NCBI RefSeq assembly: GCF_000023825.1
Contig: NC_013061.1
Coordinates: 4,774,001 to 4,838,000, forward strand
Length of the DNA stretch: 64,000 bases
Source of the DNA: Pedobacter heparinus DSM 2366
GTDB taxonomy: Bacteria > Bacteroidota > Bacteroidia > Sphingobacteriales > Sphingobacteriaceae
Direction of reading: 5' to 3'
Shown here: piece by piece, positions 35,986 through 45,045 of the stretch
Layout of the letters: every line of letters starts with the position of its first letter
Position numbering within the stretch: position 1 is the stretch's first letter
The notes under the pieces: model-generated
Database searches by the model: none
What the model saw: the letters and a program-made list of their open reading frames with translations, nothing else
What the model was told of the DNA's origin: nothing
Translations under genes and position numbers: made by a program

Positions 35986-36855
35986 ATGAATATTCAGCGA
36001 GAAATTACCCCTTTGACGCAAAGTGATTGCTTTACCTTATTTTCAAGACGTAAAAAGCAATTTGACTTCCCTCTGCACTATCATGAAGAGTACGAGCTTA
36101 ACCTGATTCTCAATGCAAAAAATGCAAAAAGGATTGTCGGCAACCATATTCACCTCATAGATGACCTAGAACTTGTATTTGTAGGCCCCAATCTCAGTCA
36201 TGCGTGGTTTACACATGAATGTAAATCTTCGGAGATTATTGAAGTCACCATTCAGTTTCACAAGGATTTTCTGGACGAAACGATCTTGAGAAGAAATCAG
36301 TTGAGCTTTATCCGAAACCTCTTCGAAAGATCAAAAAAAGGCATTGCCTTTTCTACTGAGACCATTAAAGCCATTAAACCGAGAATACTCGATCTATGCC
36401 AGAAAAACGGCTTCGATTCGGTTCTCGAACTGCTATCGATTCTGCACGATTTGTCCATTTCCAGAAATATGGTGACTCTATCTGATGCGGCTTTTATCAA
36501 CCAGCATTCCAGTTACAATAGTAGAAGGATCGAAAAGGTATTTGAATACCTAAATGCCAACTACAGTAAGCAGATTACTTTAGCTGATGTAGCCAAAATC
36601 ACCAACATGCCTGATGTATCATTTAGCCGCTTTATCAAAAAGAGAACCGGAAAGACATTTATCGATAGCCTGAATGAAATCAGGTTAGGCCATGCCAGCA
36701 GATTACTTATAGATACCACCACTACAATATCGGAAATAGCCTATAGCTGTGGCTTCAATAATATATCCAACTTCAACCGCATTTTTAAAAGGAAAAAGAA
36801 TACAACTCCAAAGCAGTTCAGAGATAATTATTCCGGAACCAGGGTTTTTATTTAA
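35986..36855 (+). CDS. AraC-family transcriptional regulator
   Basis: A 289-residue DNA-binding regulator. The N-terminal half is a cupin-like sensor (FDFPLHYHEEYELNLILNAK, with the His and Glu pair of that fold). The C-terminal hundred residues carry two helix-turn-helix units: ITLADVAKITNMPDVSFSRF and ISEIAYSCGFNNISNFNRIF, ending with TTPKQFRDNY. It is the only plus-strand gene of its region and is divergent from the symporter operon, whose inducer it probably senses; the sugar is unknown. A 20-base arm-to-arm inverted repeat in the shared promoter region is its likely binding site. Confidence 0.9.
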   Translation: MNIQREITPLTQSDCFTLFSRRKKQFDFPLHYHEEYELNLILNAKNAKRIVGNHIHLIDDLELVFVGPNLSHAWFTHECKSSEIIEVTIQFHKDFLDETILRRNQLSFIRNLFERSKKGIAFSTETIKAIKPRILDLCQKNGFDSVLELLSILHDLSISRNMVTLSDAAFINQHSSYNSRRIEKVFEYLNANYSKQITLADVAKITNMPDVSFSRFIKKRTGKTFIDSLNEIRLGHASRLLIDTTTTISEIAYSCGFNNISNFNRIFKRKKNTTPKQFRDNYSGTRVFI

Positions 36856-36870
36856 ATCAAATTGTTCAAA

Positions 36871-38181
36871 TCACTGATCGTCACTGATCACCAGGGCTTC
36901 AATTTCCCTTTCCTGTAATGAAAAGATAAAACCATGTTTATTTAAAGCATAACTTAATTTTTTCCAGTCCTGTATGTTTGTGTCAATTTCAATATTTCCC
37001 AGTTTATCTGTAAATCCCGATTCATTTACAATGGGATAAGAAAGCCCGCTGTAATAGCCAATTCTCCCAATGAGTGCATTTAACAGCTCCTGCAAGGTAA
37101 CTGCATTTAGTTTCAACATGCCATCATTGGTGTTCAAAACCTGTGTACCCTCTTTATACGCGGTAACAGGAAATTCCGATCTGGAAACAACCAGGCAGGT
37201 TTTCTTTACTTTTTCCCGGCTAACTTTTAATTCAAAATACCGTTGCAGGTCGCTTTTCAGAATGTCTTTTAATTTCTCCGTTGAGAAAACCTTTTCGGCA
37301 GTAAACTGTATGGTATAAAAGTTTTCAGGCCTCACGGCATCATTTACTTTGTTTACCAGTTTGGTTGTATCTGCTGCCTTTAATATAACCTGGCTATAGG
37401 GTACACGCAGCTGGTTCCCAATCCTGTCGACCCCCTTGCCATAAAGCATCCTGAACATATCCACCACTGTGGTATTACTGATTACGGCATAGGATGCATT
37501 GGCGTCTTTAACTTTTCCTGCCATGAAAACCCCCATCTGGTTCAATATGTTATTCCTGATTACCGTACGGCTTAAGACATCTTCTTCCGGCCCCCCATTG
37601 CCATTTATAAACAAGGGCCTGCTCCATTTTACGGGGACCTGAACATCGTTTTTTTGACGGATATCCATTTCTTTTCCCAGGATCATATTTTCAATGGTCT
37701 CATGGTTCAGAAACTGGGCCATAGAAATATATTTAACTGTCCCAACCTGATCAATCCATACCAAATGTGGGACACTTTGATGAGGAAACATGGAATTTAC
37801 CACTTTATCCTGATAAGCAGTAGGTAGTGTCATCTGCATCTCGAAGGTCTTTGACCACCTTTTGATCAATGCCCGTATCGTAGCCTCATCATCCAGGTCA
37901 TTTACCAGCAGAATCTGGATGTTATCCTTAAATTTTTCCTGCAACTTCATCAGTTTTGGCCAGGAGTCAATACAAGAGGTACAGCCACGGTTCCAGAAAT
38001 CAAGAATCAGGATTTTACCCTTAAAATCTGTCAATCCAACGCTCGGCCTTGGGAAGTTGATGAGCCTGGTTAAGGTATGCCCCGGAATTTTTGTCCCGAT
38101 CGTAACCACTGTAGTTTGTGTAAAAGCATTGCCTCCGGCCAGTATACCTACTGCCAGGAGGATCAAAAGTTTAAATCTCAT
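36871..38181 (-). CDS. TlpA-like thioredoxin domain fused to DUF3738-like domain
   Basis: A 436-residue secreted protein (signal ending about GGNAFTQ). Residues 30-170 form a TlpA/AhpC thioredoxin fold with the active site LDFWNRGCTSCIDSWP (Cys67, Cys70). The C-terminal part looks like DUF3738: GRIGYYSGLSYPIVNESGF, then the ending of alternating strands with IEALVISDD. The CTSC sequence differs from the common CGPC or CVPC, which alters redox strength in this family. It follows the SusD gene by 36 bases, last of the locus D operon. Its stop lies 15 bases from the end of the convergent araC-like gene. Likely a periplasmic disulfide reductase; substrate unknown. Confidence 0.82.
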   Translation of the reverse strand: MRFKLLILLAVGILAGGNAFTQTTVVTIGTKIPGHTLTRLINFPRPSVGLTDFKGKILILDFWNRGCTSCIDSWPKLMKLQEKFKDNIQILLVNDLDDEATIRALIKRWSKTFEMQMTLPTAYQDKVVNSMFPHQSVPHLVWIDQVGTVKYISMAQFLNHETIENMILGKEMDIRQKNDVQVPVKWSRPLFINGNGGPEEDVLSRTVIRNNILNQMGVFMAGKVKDANASYAVISNTTVVDMFRMLYGKGVDRIGNQLRVPYSQVILKAADTTKLVNKVNDAVRPENFYTIQFTAEKVFSTEKLKDILKSDLQRYFELKVSREKVKKTCLVVSRSEFPVTAYKEGTQVLNTNDGMLKLNAVTLQELLNALIGRIGYYSGLSYPIVNESGFTDKLGNIEIDTNIQDWKKLSYALNKHGFIFSLQEREIEALVISDDQ

Positions 38182-38217
38182 GATATTTTATATGATAGAA
38201 TAAGACGTTCCTGTTAT

Positions 38218-39654
38218 TTACTGGTATCCCTTGTTTTGCACCAGGTTTGGGTTGTTTGCCAGTTCCGTTTTTGGAATGGGATAAAATACATCTGTACTTT
38301 GCCAGTTACTCCCTCTTAATGCGCCCATTACCGACTCAGCCTTATGGGTCCTTTTCAGGTCTAACCAGCGGTGCCCCCATTCAGCAAACAGCTCATATTT
38401 TCTTTCCTTTTCTACTGCAAGCAGCGCATCGGTCTGACTTAATGTCGGCAAAATATCAGGCAGTGGATTAGGGCCTGCAACACCGGGAAGGGGCCTGGCA
38501 CGTTTGCGCAAAACATTCAGGTCCTGGACTCCAGTTTCCACATTACCCTGGTTAATACGGGCTTCGGCCCTGATGAGGTATTGTTCGGCTAAGCGCAGTA
38601 CCATCGAATATTCCGTTACCACAGTAGCTCCTGTTTTAACCTTGTATTTGAATGCATATTTCCAGCTGCCAGCTGCATTGGTAAAGGTTCCGATCCATTT
38701 TTGTGCACGCTGGTCATTCGGATCAAAGGAACTGGTTAAATTGCTGCTCAATATTACAGCGGTACTGGCACCCGGCGCAGCAGTTAAAATAAAAAGCTGG
38801 CCCTCTCTGGTATTTACCCCGGTACTGGCTGGTGCAGCAAACTGTAAGATCGCTTCTTCACTATTCTTTAGAAATGCCTGGTTCAGGTCGGACTGTATTT
38901 TGTACAGATTTGTTTTTTGGATCACCTCGGTAGCTTGCTTTTCTGCATTTACCCAGTCTTCCTGGTATAAATAGACCCTGGCCAGCAGGGCTGTCGCCGC
39001 CCATTTGTTCGGCCTTGTTCTTTCAGCAGCCGGGTAACTCTCGGGCAATAATGCTTTAGACTTCAACAGGTCTTTAACCATACAGGTATAGATCTCTGTT
39101 TTGGAACTTGCCCGGGCAATGGCATTGACTCTGTAATCCGTGGTTAAAATAACAGGCACCTCACCAAAAAGGTTACTCAGATAAAAATGGCAAAATGCAC
39201 GGATAAACAAAGCTTCGCCTTCAAGCTGGCTTTTCATGTCCGCAGAAACCAGGTCAGACTTTTGCAGGTTCTCCAATACAGCATTTGCATAATAAATGTA
39301 CTTATAAGGCTCCTGCCATAATCCGGTCCGTAAAATACCATTATCCGGCAATAAATTATTGCTTGCAAACTGGACGTCCATCATACTGGAGGTATTGTAG
39401 TTTATAAATTCATCTGATGATTTCCCGGCCAATAAAGTTACACTGCTAACATAACCGCTTGCGAAACCATTTGCGATCATCATCCGCGCATATATGCCCC
39501 TTATGGTAGAAGAAGCCATATCATCACTTGTAAATACAGTCTCACTCACAATCTGGTCGACAGGGGGATCAATCTCCACAAATCCTTTACATCCGGCTAT
39601 CAGCATGATCAGACCCATCACCATTGGTCTGATCAGTAGGTTTAAATTTTTCAT
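38218..39654 (-). CDS. SusD/RagB-like lipoprotein (locus D)
   Basis: A 478-residue outer-membrane binding protein, partner of the SusC gene 47 bases upstream. The lipoprotein signal is MVMGLIMLIAGC with Cys22. The SusD helical core is seen (LEGEALFIRAFCHFYLSNLF, NKWAATALLARVYLYQEDW) and the C-terminal segment ALLAVEKERKYELFAEWGHR followed by WLDLKRT. No glycosidase is linked to it; the next gene is a thioredoxin-fold protein, so its ligand may not be a plain glycan. Confidence 0.92.
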   Translation of the reverse strand: MKNLNLLIRPMVMGLIMLIAGCKGFVEIDPPVDQIVSETVFTSDDMASSTIRGIYARMMIANGFASGYVSSVTLLAGKSSDEFINYNTSSMMDVQFASNNLLPDNGILRTGLWQEPYKYIYYANAVLENLQKSDLVSADMKSQLEGEALFIRAFCHFYLSNLFGEVPVILTTDYRVNAIARASSKTEIYTCMVKDLLKSKALLPESYPAAERTRPNKWAATALLARVYLYQEDWVNAEKQATEVIQKTNLYKIQSDLNQAFLKNSEEAILQFAAPASTGVNTREGQLFILTAAPGASTAVILSSNLTSSFDPNDQRAQKWIGTFTNAAGSWKYAFKYKVKTGATVVTEYSMVLRLAEQYLIRAEARINQGNVETGVQDLNVLRKRARPLPGVAGPNPLPDILPTLSQTDALLAVEKERKYELFAEWGHRWLDLKRTHKAESVMGALRGSNWQSTDVFYPIPKTELANNPNLVQNKGYQ

Positions 39655-39701
39655 TGGAATATAAATTTATTTTTAATGGTAATCGTTAAATGGATCAATC
39701 G

Positions 39702-42700
39702 TTACAGGCTTACCTGGATACCAGCCGTTAAAGTGGTTAAACTGGGTAAGCTTTTGATATTTAGTACTTCAGGGTCTCCTTTGTATTTGGTAAGGGTAAA
39801 CAGGTTTTGCCCCTGCAGGTATAATTTAAGCCCCTTTAGCCGCAATCGCCGGCTCCAGTCTGCGGGCACATTCCAGGAGAACGATACATTCTTCAGCCTG
39901 ATGAACGATGCATCGCTGAAATAATCTGAACTCAGCGTGTAATAGAACCTTAATCCGGGACCATCAGCGACGAGCGACTGGCTAAACTTCTGGACACTGC
40001 GCTCATCACCCTGCTTTTGCCACCTTTCCATAACTTCAGCCGATTGGTTACCCATAGCACCCGGAATGCCGTACAGGCTTATTGGATTCCTTGCCGTTTT
40101 GCTTACAAATTGAAAGAAAACATCCAGCTGGAAGCTTTTATAGGTAAAACTGTTTTGCAGACCACCAAAAGCATGACTTTCCAGCCCTTTATCTGCTGTT
40201 TTTTTATCTGCTTCATCCAGGTCGTTCCCGTTTCCGTCCAGATCTTCAAAAGTATACAAACCATTTTGCGGGTCAACCCCTAAATAGTGATAGCCTATAG
40301 GGGTATACAAAGACTGCCCAACAGTATAAGCACTTGCATAAGCGGAGCCTGCAATATTGGGATACGAAACCAGTTCATTGCGGGGAACTGTTAAATTAAA
40401 TGCAGTTTTCCAGGTAAAGTTTCTTCCTGAAACATTGCTGGTGTTTAGCTCAAACTCCAGCCCCGTGTTTTGCACAACTGCCGGCAGGTTATATTGTATG
40501 CTTGTGAAGCCTGTAATATCCGGGAGTGAATAACCGACCAGTTGGTTGGATGACAGGTTTCGGTACCAGCTTATCGTAAAAAAGAGCTTGTCGCGAAGAA
40601 AACCCATGTCAACTGCGGCTTCAAGCTTCTTGTTATTTTCCCAGGCGTAATCGGGATTCGCCAGTCTGGTTGGGGTAAGCCCGGCTCCGCCCTGATAAGG
40701 CTGGGAAGCTGAATACGTATCCAGGAAGCCATAATCGCCGATCTTATCACTTCCCGTGAGACCGTAACTTGCCCTGAACTTTCCAAAGGAAAGAAAGGGC
40801 AGGCTGGATCTAAATGCCTTTTCTTCCGAAAATATCCAGGCAGCACCTACAGCACCAAAGTTTGCAAACTGTTTTCCGGGGCCAAACCTGCTCGACCCAT
40901 CCCTTCTGGCAGTAAGGTTTAGAATATATTTGTCCTGATGGTTGTAGTTTAAGCGTGCAAACAGTGCATTGTACTTATACTGACTGCCTGAAGATGTGCC
41001 TGTTTTGGTCGGTGCAGCAGAGATGCTTTTCAAAAGCAGGTCGTTGGTGTACCCCGTACCGACAACCGCCTCTGTTTTTTGATCGTCCTTCTGAAAAGTA
41101 CTGCCCAGTAATATTTCCAGACGCCCCTTAAAAACCTTAGGGTTCCAGATCAGCTGGGGTTCAGCAATCCAGGTTTCAATGGTATTATTTGACAGGTAAT
41201 TAGAACCCAGCGAGGCTGTTGCCGGATTACCCGCCTTAACCGGATTTAGCAGGTTTTCCCTTAACCTGATATTGGTATAGCCCAAATTACTTTTAATGAT
41301 CAAACCTCGGACGGGTTCATAACTCAGTACAGCACTCGACATGAAACTGACCGACCTGCCCTGGTAAACATTTCTTATTGCGGCCATCGGGTTTGTCCAT
41401 GTTGCGGCACCGGTGCTGTTATAGGCCCAGTTTAAATCACCATTGTCTGTATAGGGTTCAGGTGCATTGGGGGCTAACAGGATATGATTGGTCAGATCAA
41501 CCCTCGGTAGATTATTGTTATCCAGCAAATAAGATGATGAAAAATTTGCTTTAAACTTTTTATTCAATGAAGCGTGACCCGCGGTTAAACTTGCCGATCC
41601 TTTCTGATCCGCAAAATTGCCCGGAAAAACGGTCGATTGCCTGTTGTAATTGCTTCTGAAGGCAACCTGGGTAAATTCATTGCCGCCATTTATGGAGGCC
41701 GAGATATTGGTAAGCTGTGCCGTACCACCGATAAGTACATCCTGCCAGTCGGTATAACGATGCTGGTCCCAGCTGCCATTCAGGTCGTAATCTGTTAAGC
41801 CTGGACTTATCCCGTCATTTTTAAATGCCTCATTACGCATTTCAAGGTATTGCGAAGTATTTAAAAGATCGAGTATCGTACTGACTTTCGAAATGCCGGT
41901 ATAAATATTGAAGCCTACTTCCGTTTTTCCGTTCCTGGCAGATTTTGTTTTGATCAGCACCACCCCATTGGCACCCCTTGAGCCATAAATGGCAGTTGCA
42001 TCTGCATCTTTCAACACCTCGATACTTTCAATGTCGAGGGGGTTCAGGTAGTTTAAGGGGCTGCTGCCTGCTAAAATTGAAACACCCATACTGTTGTTGG
42101 TGAGCGGGGCAGAGGGATAAGGTACGCCATCAACCAGGTATAAGGGGTCCCTGGCATCCGATCTTAAGCTATTCCTCCCCCTTATTTCTACATTGACGTT
42201 TCCTCCGGCTACGCCGGAACTCTGTGCTATATTTACCCCGGCCATCCTGCCTGTTAACGCAGTCAGCGGATTACCAACCGGCTGTGCGGCAATTATTTCG
42301 TCAGACACACGGGATATTGCACCGGTACGTACTTTATTTTTAACCGTATAATAGCCGGCATTGATCTCCACCTCTTTTAAATCGTCAATAGCCAGAATCA
42401 GCTTAATGGTGCCCAGACTTTTCTCAGCTTTGATTTCTTTGGTCTCAAAGCCAAGATAGGAAACGAGCAGGATAGCATTTTCGGGCACCTGTTTCAGTTC
42501 AAAATTCCCCACTGCATTTGTTGAAGTGGCCATAGTGCTCCCTTTAACTTTAACAATTGCACCCAACAGGGGTTCATCCCGGTCGTCCACCACACGCCCC
42601 TGTACATCAATGCTAAGAAAAAAGTCATGGACCGAATCCAAGATGAGCTTCGCCTTATCTATAAGGGATGGGTTTATCGCTTTAATTACGATGGTCCTGC

Positions 42701-43031
42701 CCCTGATGGCATACGTTAAATTTAATCCTCTCAGGCTTTGGTTTAGCACTTCGGTTACCGGCACATTTCTAAAATTAGCGGTAATCACTGTATGGGTATT
42801 GATGTCCTGTTCCGGCCATACTACATGATAGCCCGTCTGGGCCTTTATTTCCTTAAACAGCTGGAGTAATGTGGTGCTTTTACGAACGTAATTCAGCTTC
42901 TGACCAAAACCGGAAGCACTTACCTGAAGCATCGATGCGATTAAAATTACGGTGGTCAGTCGCATAATCAATAGAATCTTATAGATATGCCTTTTCCGCA
43001 TATCCGGATTATTGGTATAAAATATATACAT
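39702..43031 (-). CDS. SusC-like TonB-dependent receptor with STN domain (locus D)
   Basis: A 1109-residue outer-membrane importer. It has the 22-residue extension beginning MYIFYTNN, then the signal MRLTTVILIASMLQVSASGF, an STN domain at about 48-120 (LLQLFKEIKAQTGYHVVWPE), a carboxypeptidase-like domain (GRVVDDRDEPLLGAIVKVKG), a variant of the VGYG segment (EINAGYYTVKNKVRTGAI), the plug (VLKDADATAIYGSRGANGVV) and the barrel. The STN domain and the upstream FecR and sigma genes make it a signalling receptor. In the usual SusC position the motif GYG is replaced by GYYTVK. A later Met (residue 11 or 23) could also be the start. Confidence 0.93.
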   Translation of the reverse strand: MYIFYTNNPDMRKRHIYKILLIMRLTTVILIASMLQVSASGFGQKLNYVRKSTTLLQLFKEIKAQTGYHVVWPEQDINTHTVITANFRNVPVTEVLNQSLRGLNLTYAIRGRTIVIKAINPSLIDKAKLILDSVHDFFLSIDVQGRVVDDRDEPLLGAIVKVKGSTMATSTNAVGNFELKQVPENAILLVSYLGFETKEIKAEKSLGTIKLILAIDDLKEVEINAGYYTVKNKVRTGAISRVSDEIIAAQPVGNPLTALTGRMAGVNIAQSSGVAGGNVNVEIRGRNSLRSDARDPLYLVDGVPYPSAPLTNNSMGVSILAGSSPLNYLNPLDIESIEVLKDADATAIYGSRGANGVVLIKTKSARNGKTEVGFNIYTGISKVSTILDLLNTSQYLEMRNEAFKNDGISPGLTDYDLNGSWDQHRYTDWQDVLIGGTAQLTNISASINGGNEFTQVAFRSNYNRQSTVFPGNFADQKGSASLTAGHASLNKKFKANFSSSYLLDNNNLPRVDLTNHILLAPNAPEPYTDNGDLNWAYNSTGAATWTNPMAAIRNVYQGRSVSFMSSAVLSYEPVRGLIIKSNLGYTNIRLRENLLNPVKAGNPATASLGSNYLSNNTIETWIAEPQLIWNPKVFKGRLEILLGSTFQKDDQKTEAVVGTGYTNDLLLKSISAAPTKTGTSSGSQYKYNALFARLNYNHQDKYILNLTARRDGSSRFGPGKQFANFGAVGAAWIFSEEKAFRSSLPFLSFGKFRASYGLTGSDKIGDYGFLDTYSASQPYQGGAGLTPTRLANPDYAWENNKKLEAAVDMGFLRDKLFFTISWYRNLSSNQLVGYSLPDITGFTSIQYNLPAVVQNTGLEFELNTSNVSGRNFTWKTAFNLTVPRNELVSYPNIAGSAYASAYTVGQSLYTPIGYHYLGVDPQNGLYTFEDLDGNGNDLDEADKKTADKGLESHAFGGLQNSFTYKSFQLDVFFQFVSKTARNPISLYGIPGAMGNQSAEVMERWQKQGDERSVQKFSQSLVADGPGLRFYYTLSSDYFSDASFIRLKNVSFSWNVPADWSRRLRLKGLKLYLQGQNLFTLTKYKGDPEVLNIKSLPSLTTLTAGIQVSL

Positions 43032-43051
43032 TTGTTTAGTCTGTAAATTTG
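43027..43051 (+). promoter_or_regulatory. Plus-strand TAnnTTTG boxes at the start of susC (locus D)
   Basis: TACATTTG at 43027-43034 and TAAATTTG at 43044-43051 are both exact TAnnTTTG matches on the plus strand. No TTG is at the ideal distance; one at 43012-43014 is 12 bases from the first box and 29 from the second. The first box contains the reverse of the susC start codon. Confidence 0.3.
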
Positions 43052-43098
43052 TAAATTGATGTAATAGATTCGCTTTTATTTCATAGCAATACAGGCAT

Positions 43099-43126
43099 GA
43101 GCCAGAAGAGTCGAGACTTCTGGCTC
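43099..43126. other. Hairpin in the fecR-susC spacer (locus D)
   Basis: GAGCCAGAAG (43099-43108) pairs perfectly with CTTCTGGCTC (43117-43126) around an eight-base loop. It lies in the same place as the terminator-like hairpins of loci A and E but has no direct T-run on either strand. It could end an antisense RNA inefficiently, or be a feature of the susC leader. Confidence 0.45.
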
Positions 43127-43154
43127 TGTTGTGTATTACCGTTTTTATGTCTGT

Positions 43155-44258
43155 TTAATTCACGGTAATCCTCCTTCCTTCTACTTTAAATTTCACTTTC
43201 CCTGTTAATTCGAGCATATCCAGCACTTCTGAGACCTTGCCAAACCTGGATATGCTGCCACCGAATGGTACGTTACCGACGTTTTTATTTTCATAAACAA
43301 CGGTAACATCATACCAGCGTGCAATTTTGCGCATGATACTTTCCAGTCTTTCATTGCTGAATGCAAATTCCCCGTTTTTCCATGCAATAACTTCCTCTGC
43401 CTCCACTTTGCTAACCTCAATCCTTTGCCCCTCATTAAATCCCTGTTCGCCTGGTTTAAGAATTGTCCCCCCGTTCTGCAATAGCGGGACAGAGAGGCGC
43501 ACTGAACCCTCAAGCAGCGTTGTTTTGGTATTGGGCTCATCTGCGTAACTGTTGATGTTAAAATGGGTACCCAGCACGCTTACTTCCTGCTGAGCTGTTT
43601 TTACTATAAATTTTATGCCCTGCGGAGATTTGATCCGGGCCACTTCGAAATAAGCTTCACCGGATAAACGGACGATTCTTTCCTTAAGATCTGCAAAGCT
43701 TGAAGGAAATTTAAGTGTAGAACCCGCATTGAGCCATACCCGGGTACCATCAGGCAGGCTAACCTGATAAGTACCGCCCAGCGGTGTACTTACCTGTACT
43801 TCATTTAATACCATGTTTTGGGGCGATGCCAGCACAGTACCATCATTATAGGTTAAATGATCCCCCTCAATTACGACACCTGTTTTTGTACTGCTCAATG
43901 GAATAACTTTTCCATTGCTTAAGGTAAGCGTGGCTTTATTACCACCAGGGCCGATGTCATTACGGTAAGCTTTTGACAAGGGCCCTTCTCTAAACAGCAG
44001 CACAGATATGCCAAGCAGCAATAATATGGCCGCAGCAATACCGGCCAACTGCCGGTTTCTGTTGATCTTTTTTACAGGTACTTCAGCCAGAATGGAGCGC
44101 ATAACTTCTCTATTGGCCCGCTCAATCCTTGCCGCGGAAGGGCTAACGCCATCTGCTTTCCAGTGCAGAAACCAGCTTTCTACCAATGCTTTTTCTTCAG
44201 CAGTGCAAACACCCTGGCTGTATTTATCGAGTAAATCTTCTGTTGGCTCCCTTTTCAT
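43155..44258 (-). CDS. FecR-family anti-sigma factor (locus D)
   Basis: Anti-sigma factor of 367 residues with a transmembrane segment near 70-90 (LAGIAAAILLLLGISVLLF), a FecR domain (STPLGGTYQVSLPDGTRVWL, LSGEAYFEVA) and a C-terminal DUF4974 domain (NERLESIMRKIARWYDVTVV). ATG 44258 is chosen over a TTG six bases upstream. The sigma gene is 68 bases upstream and the partner susC is 123 bases downstream, all on the minus strand, giving the compact sigma-FecR-SusC order. Confidence 0.93.
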   Translation of the reverse strand: MKREPTEDLLDKYSQGVCTAEEKALVESWFLHWKADGVSPSAARIERANREVMRSILAEVPVKKINRNRQLAGIAAAILLLLGISVLLFREGPLSKAYRNDIGPGGNKATLTLSNGKVIPLSSTKTGVVIEGDHLTYNDGTVLASPQNMVLNEVQVSTPLGGTYQVSLPDGTRVWLNAGSTLKFPSSFADLKERIVRLSGEAYFEVARIKSPQGIKFIVKTAQQEVSVLGTHFNINSYADEPNTKTTLLEGSVRLSVPLLQNGGTILKPGEQGFNEGQRIEVSKVEAEEVIAWKNGEFAFSNERLESIMRKIARWYDVTVVYENKNVGNVPFGGSISRFGKVSEVLDMLELTGKVKFKVEGRRITVN

Positions 44259-44326
44259 TGTCAATTATAAACTATGCCTTTTATAACAATGACGAAGAAC
44301 CGGGGGGCAGGGGGGCAATTAGCAGA

Positions 44327-44857
44327 TTAAAATTTTAAGCGTAGAATTTTCAGGGCACGTTTAATATGTGACCTGACGGTTTGCTTTTGGAGGCCAAGCT
44401 GATCTGAAATCTCCTGATGCGATAAATCTGAGCTTCGGCTCAACAGGAATACTTCCCGCATCTTTATAGGAAGGGCATCGATTTCCTTTTCAATTAAGGC
44501 CGCAAGTTGTTTCTCCCTAACCAGGTGATCTGCCATGATATTGTCTGCTTCAAAAGTATCCAGTTTCTCAAGGTATTTTTTATGTAAACCATTGCGTCTT
44601 GTTAAATCGATCATTTTATTGCGCACCGAAGCATATAAATAGGACGAAACGGAAGTGGTAATGTTCAGGGATTCCCTCGAATTCCAGAGCTGGGCAAACA
44701 CCTCCTGCACAATATCCTGCGCATCGTCCTGATCGTGCAGGCTTTTTGAGATGTAGACAAACAACAAATTGCCATATCTGTTATACAGCGCTTTAAAAGC
44801 AAAAACATTTCCCTCCCTTATAAGGCCGGTAAGCTGTTCGTCTGTTTGACAATCCAT
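44327..44857 (-). CDS. ECF RNA polymerase sigma factor (locus D)
   Basis: A 176-residue ECF sigma factor. Region 2: FKALYNRYGNLLFVYISKSL and DIVQEVFAQLWNSRESLN. Region 4: LPIKMREVFLLSRSSDLSHQ and GLQKQTVRSHIKRALKILR. It ends right after region 4 and lacks the hydrophobic tail of the other sigma factors here. ATG at 44857. A terminator separates it from the preceding operon at 45046. FecR follows closely, so it should control the locus D genes. Confidence 0.92.
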   Translation of the reverse strand: MDCQTDEQLTGLIREGNVFAFKALYNRYGNLLFVYISKSLHDQDDAQDIVQEVFAQLWNSRESLNITTSVSSYLYASVRNKMIDLTRRNGLHKKYLEKLDTFEADNIMADHLVREKQLAALIEKEIDALPIKMREVFLLSRSSDLSHQEISDQLGLQKQTVRSHIKRALKILRLKF

Positions 44858-44969
44858 ATTGTGCTTGTAATGATCTCCCTTTTTGTGAAGCTATACAAAA
44901 TCAACAATACAAACCAAAAAACCCGGGCTTTATTTTTAATTCCGGTTTAACCTGGGCCTGTACTTCGCA

Positions 44970-45018
44970 AAAAAAAACCTTATTTAAAAAGACACAGATT
45001 ACGTCTTTTTAAATAAGG
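44970..45018 (-). terminator. Strong rho-independent terminator after locus E
   Basis: The arms CCTTATTTAAAAAGAC (44978-44993) and GTCTTTTTAAATAAGG (45003-45018) are perfect 16-base complements with a nine-base loop. On the minus strand a run of eight T follows (plus-strand A at 44970-44977). It begins 28 bases after the stop of the TlpA gene at 45046, ending the locus E transcript. Confidence 0.88.
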
Positions 45019-45045
45019 GTCTAATGCTTATACTGATTTTATCTG

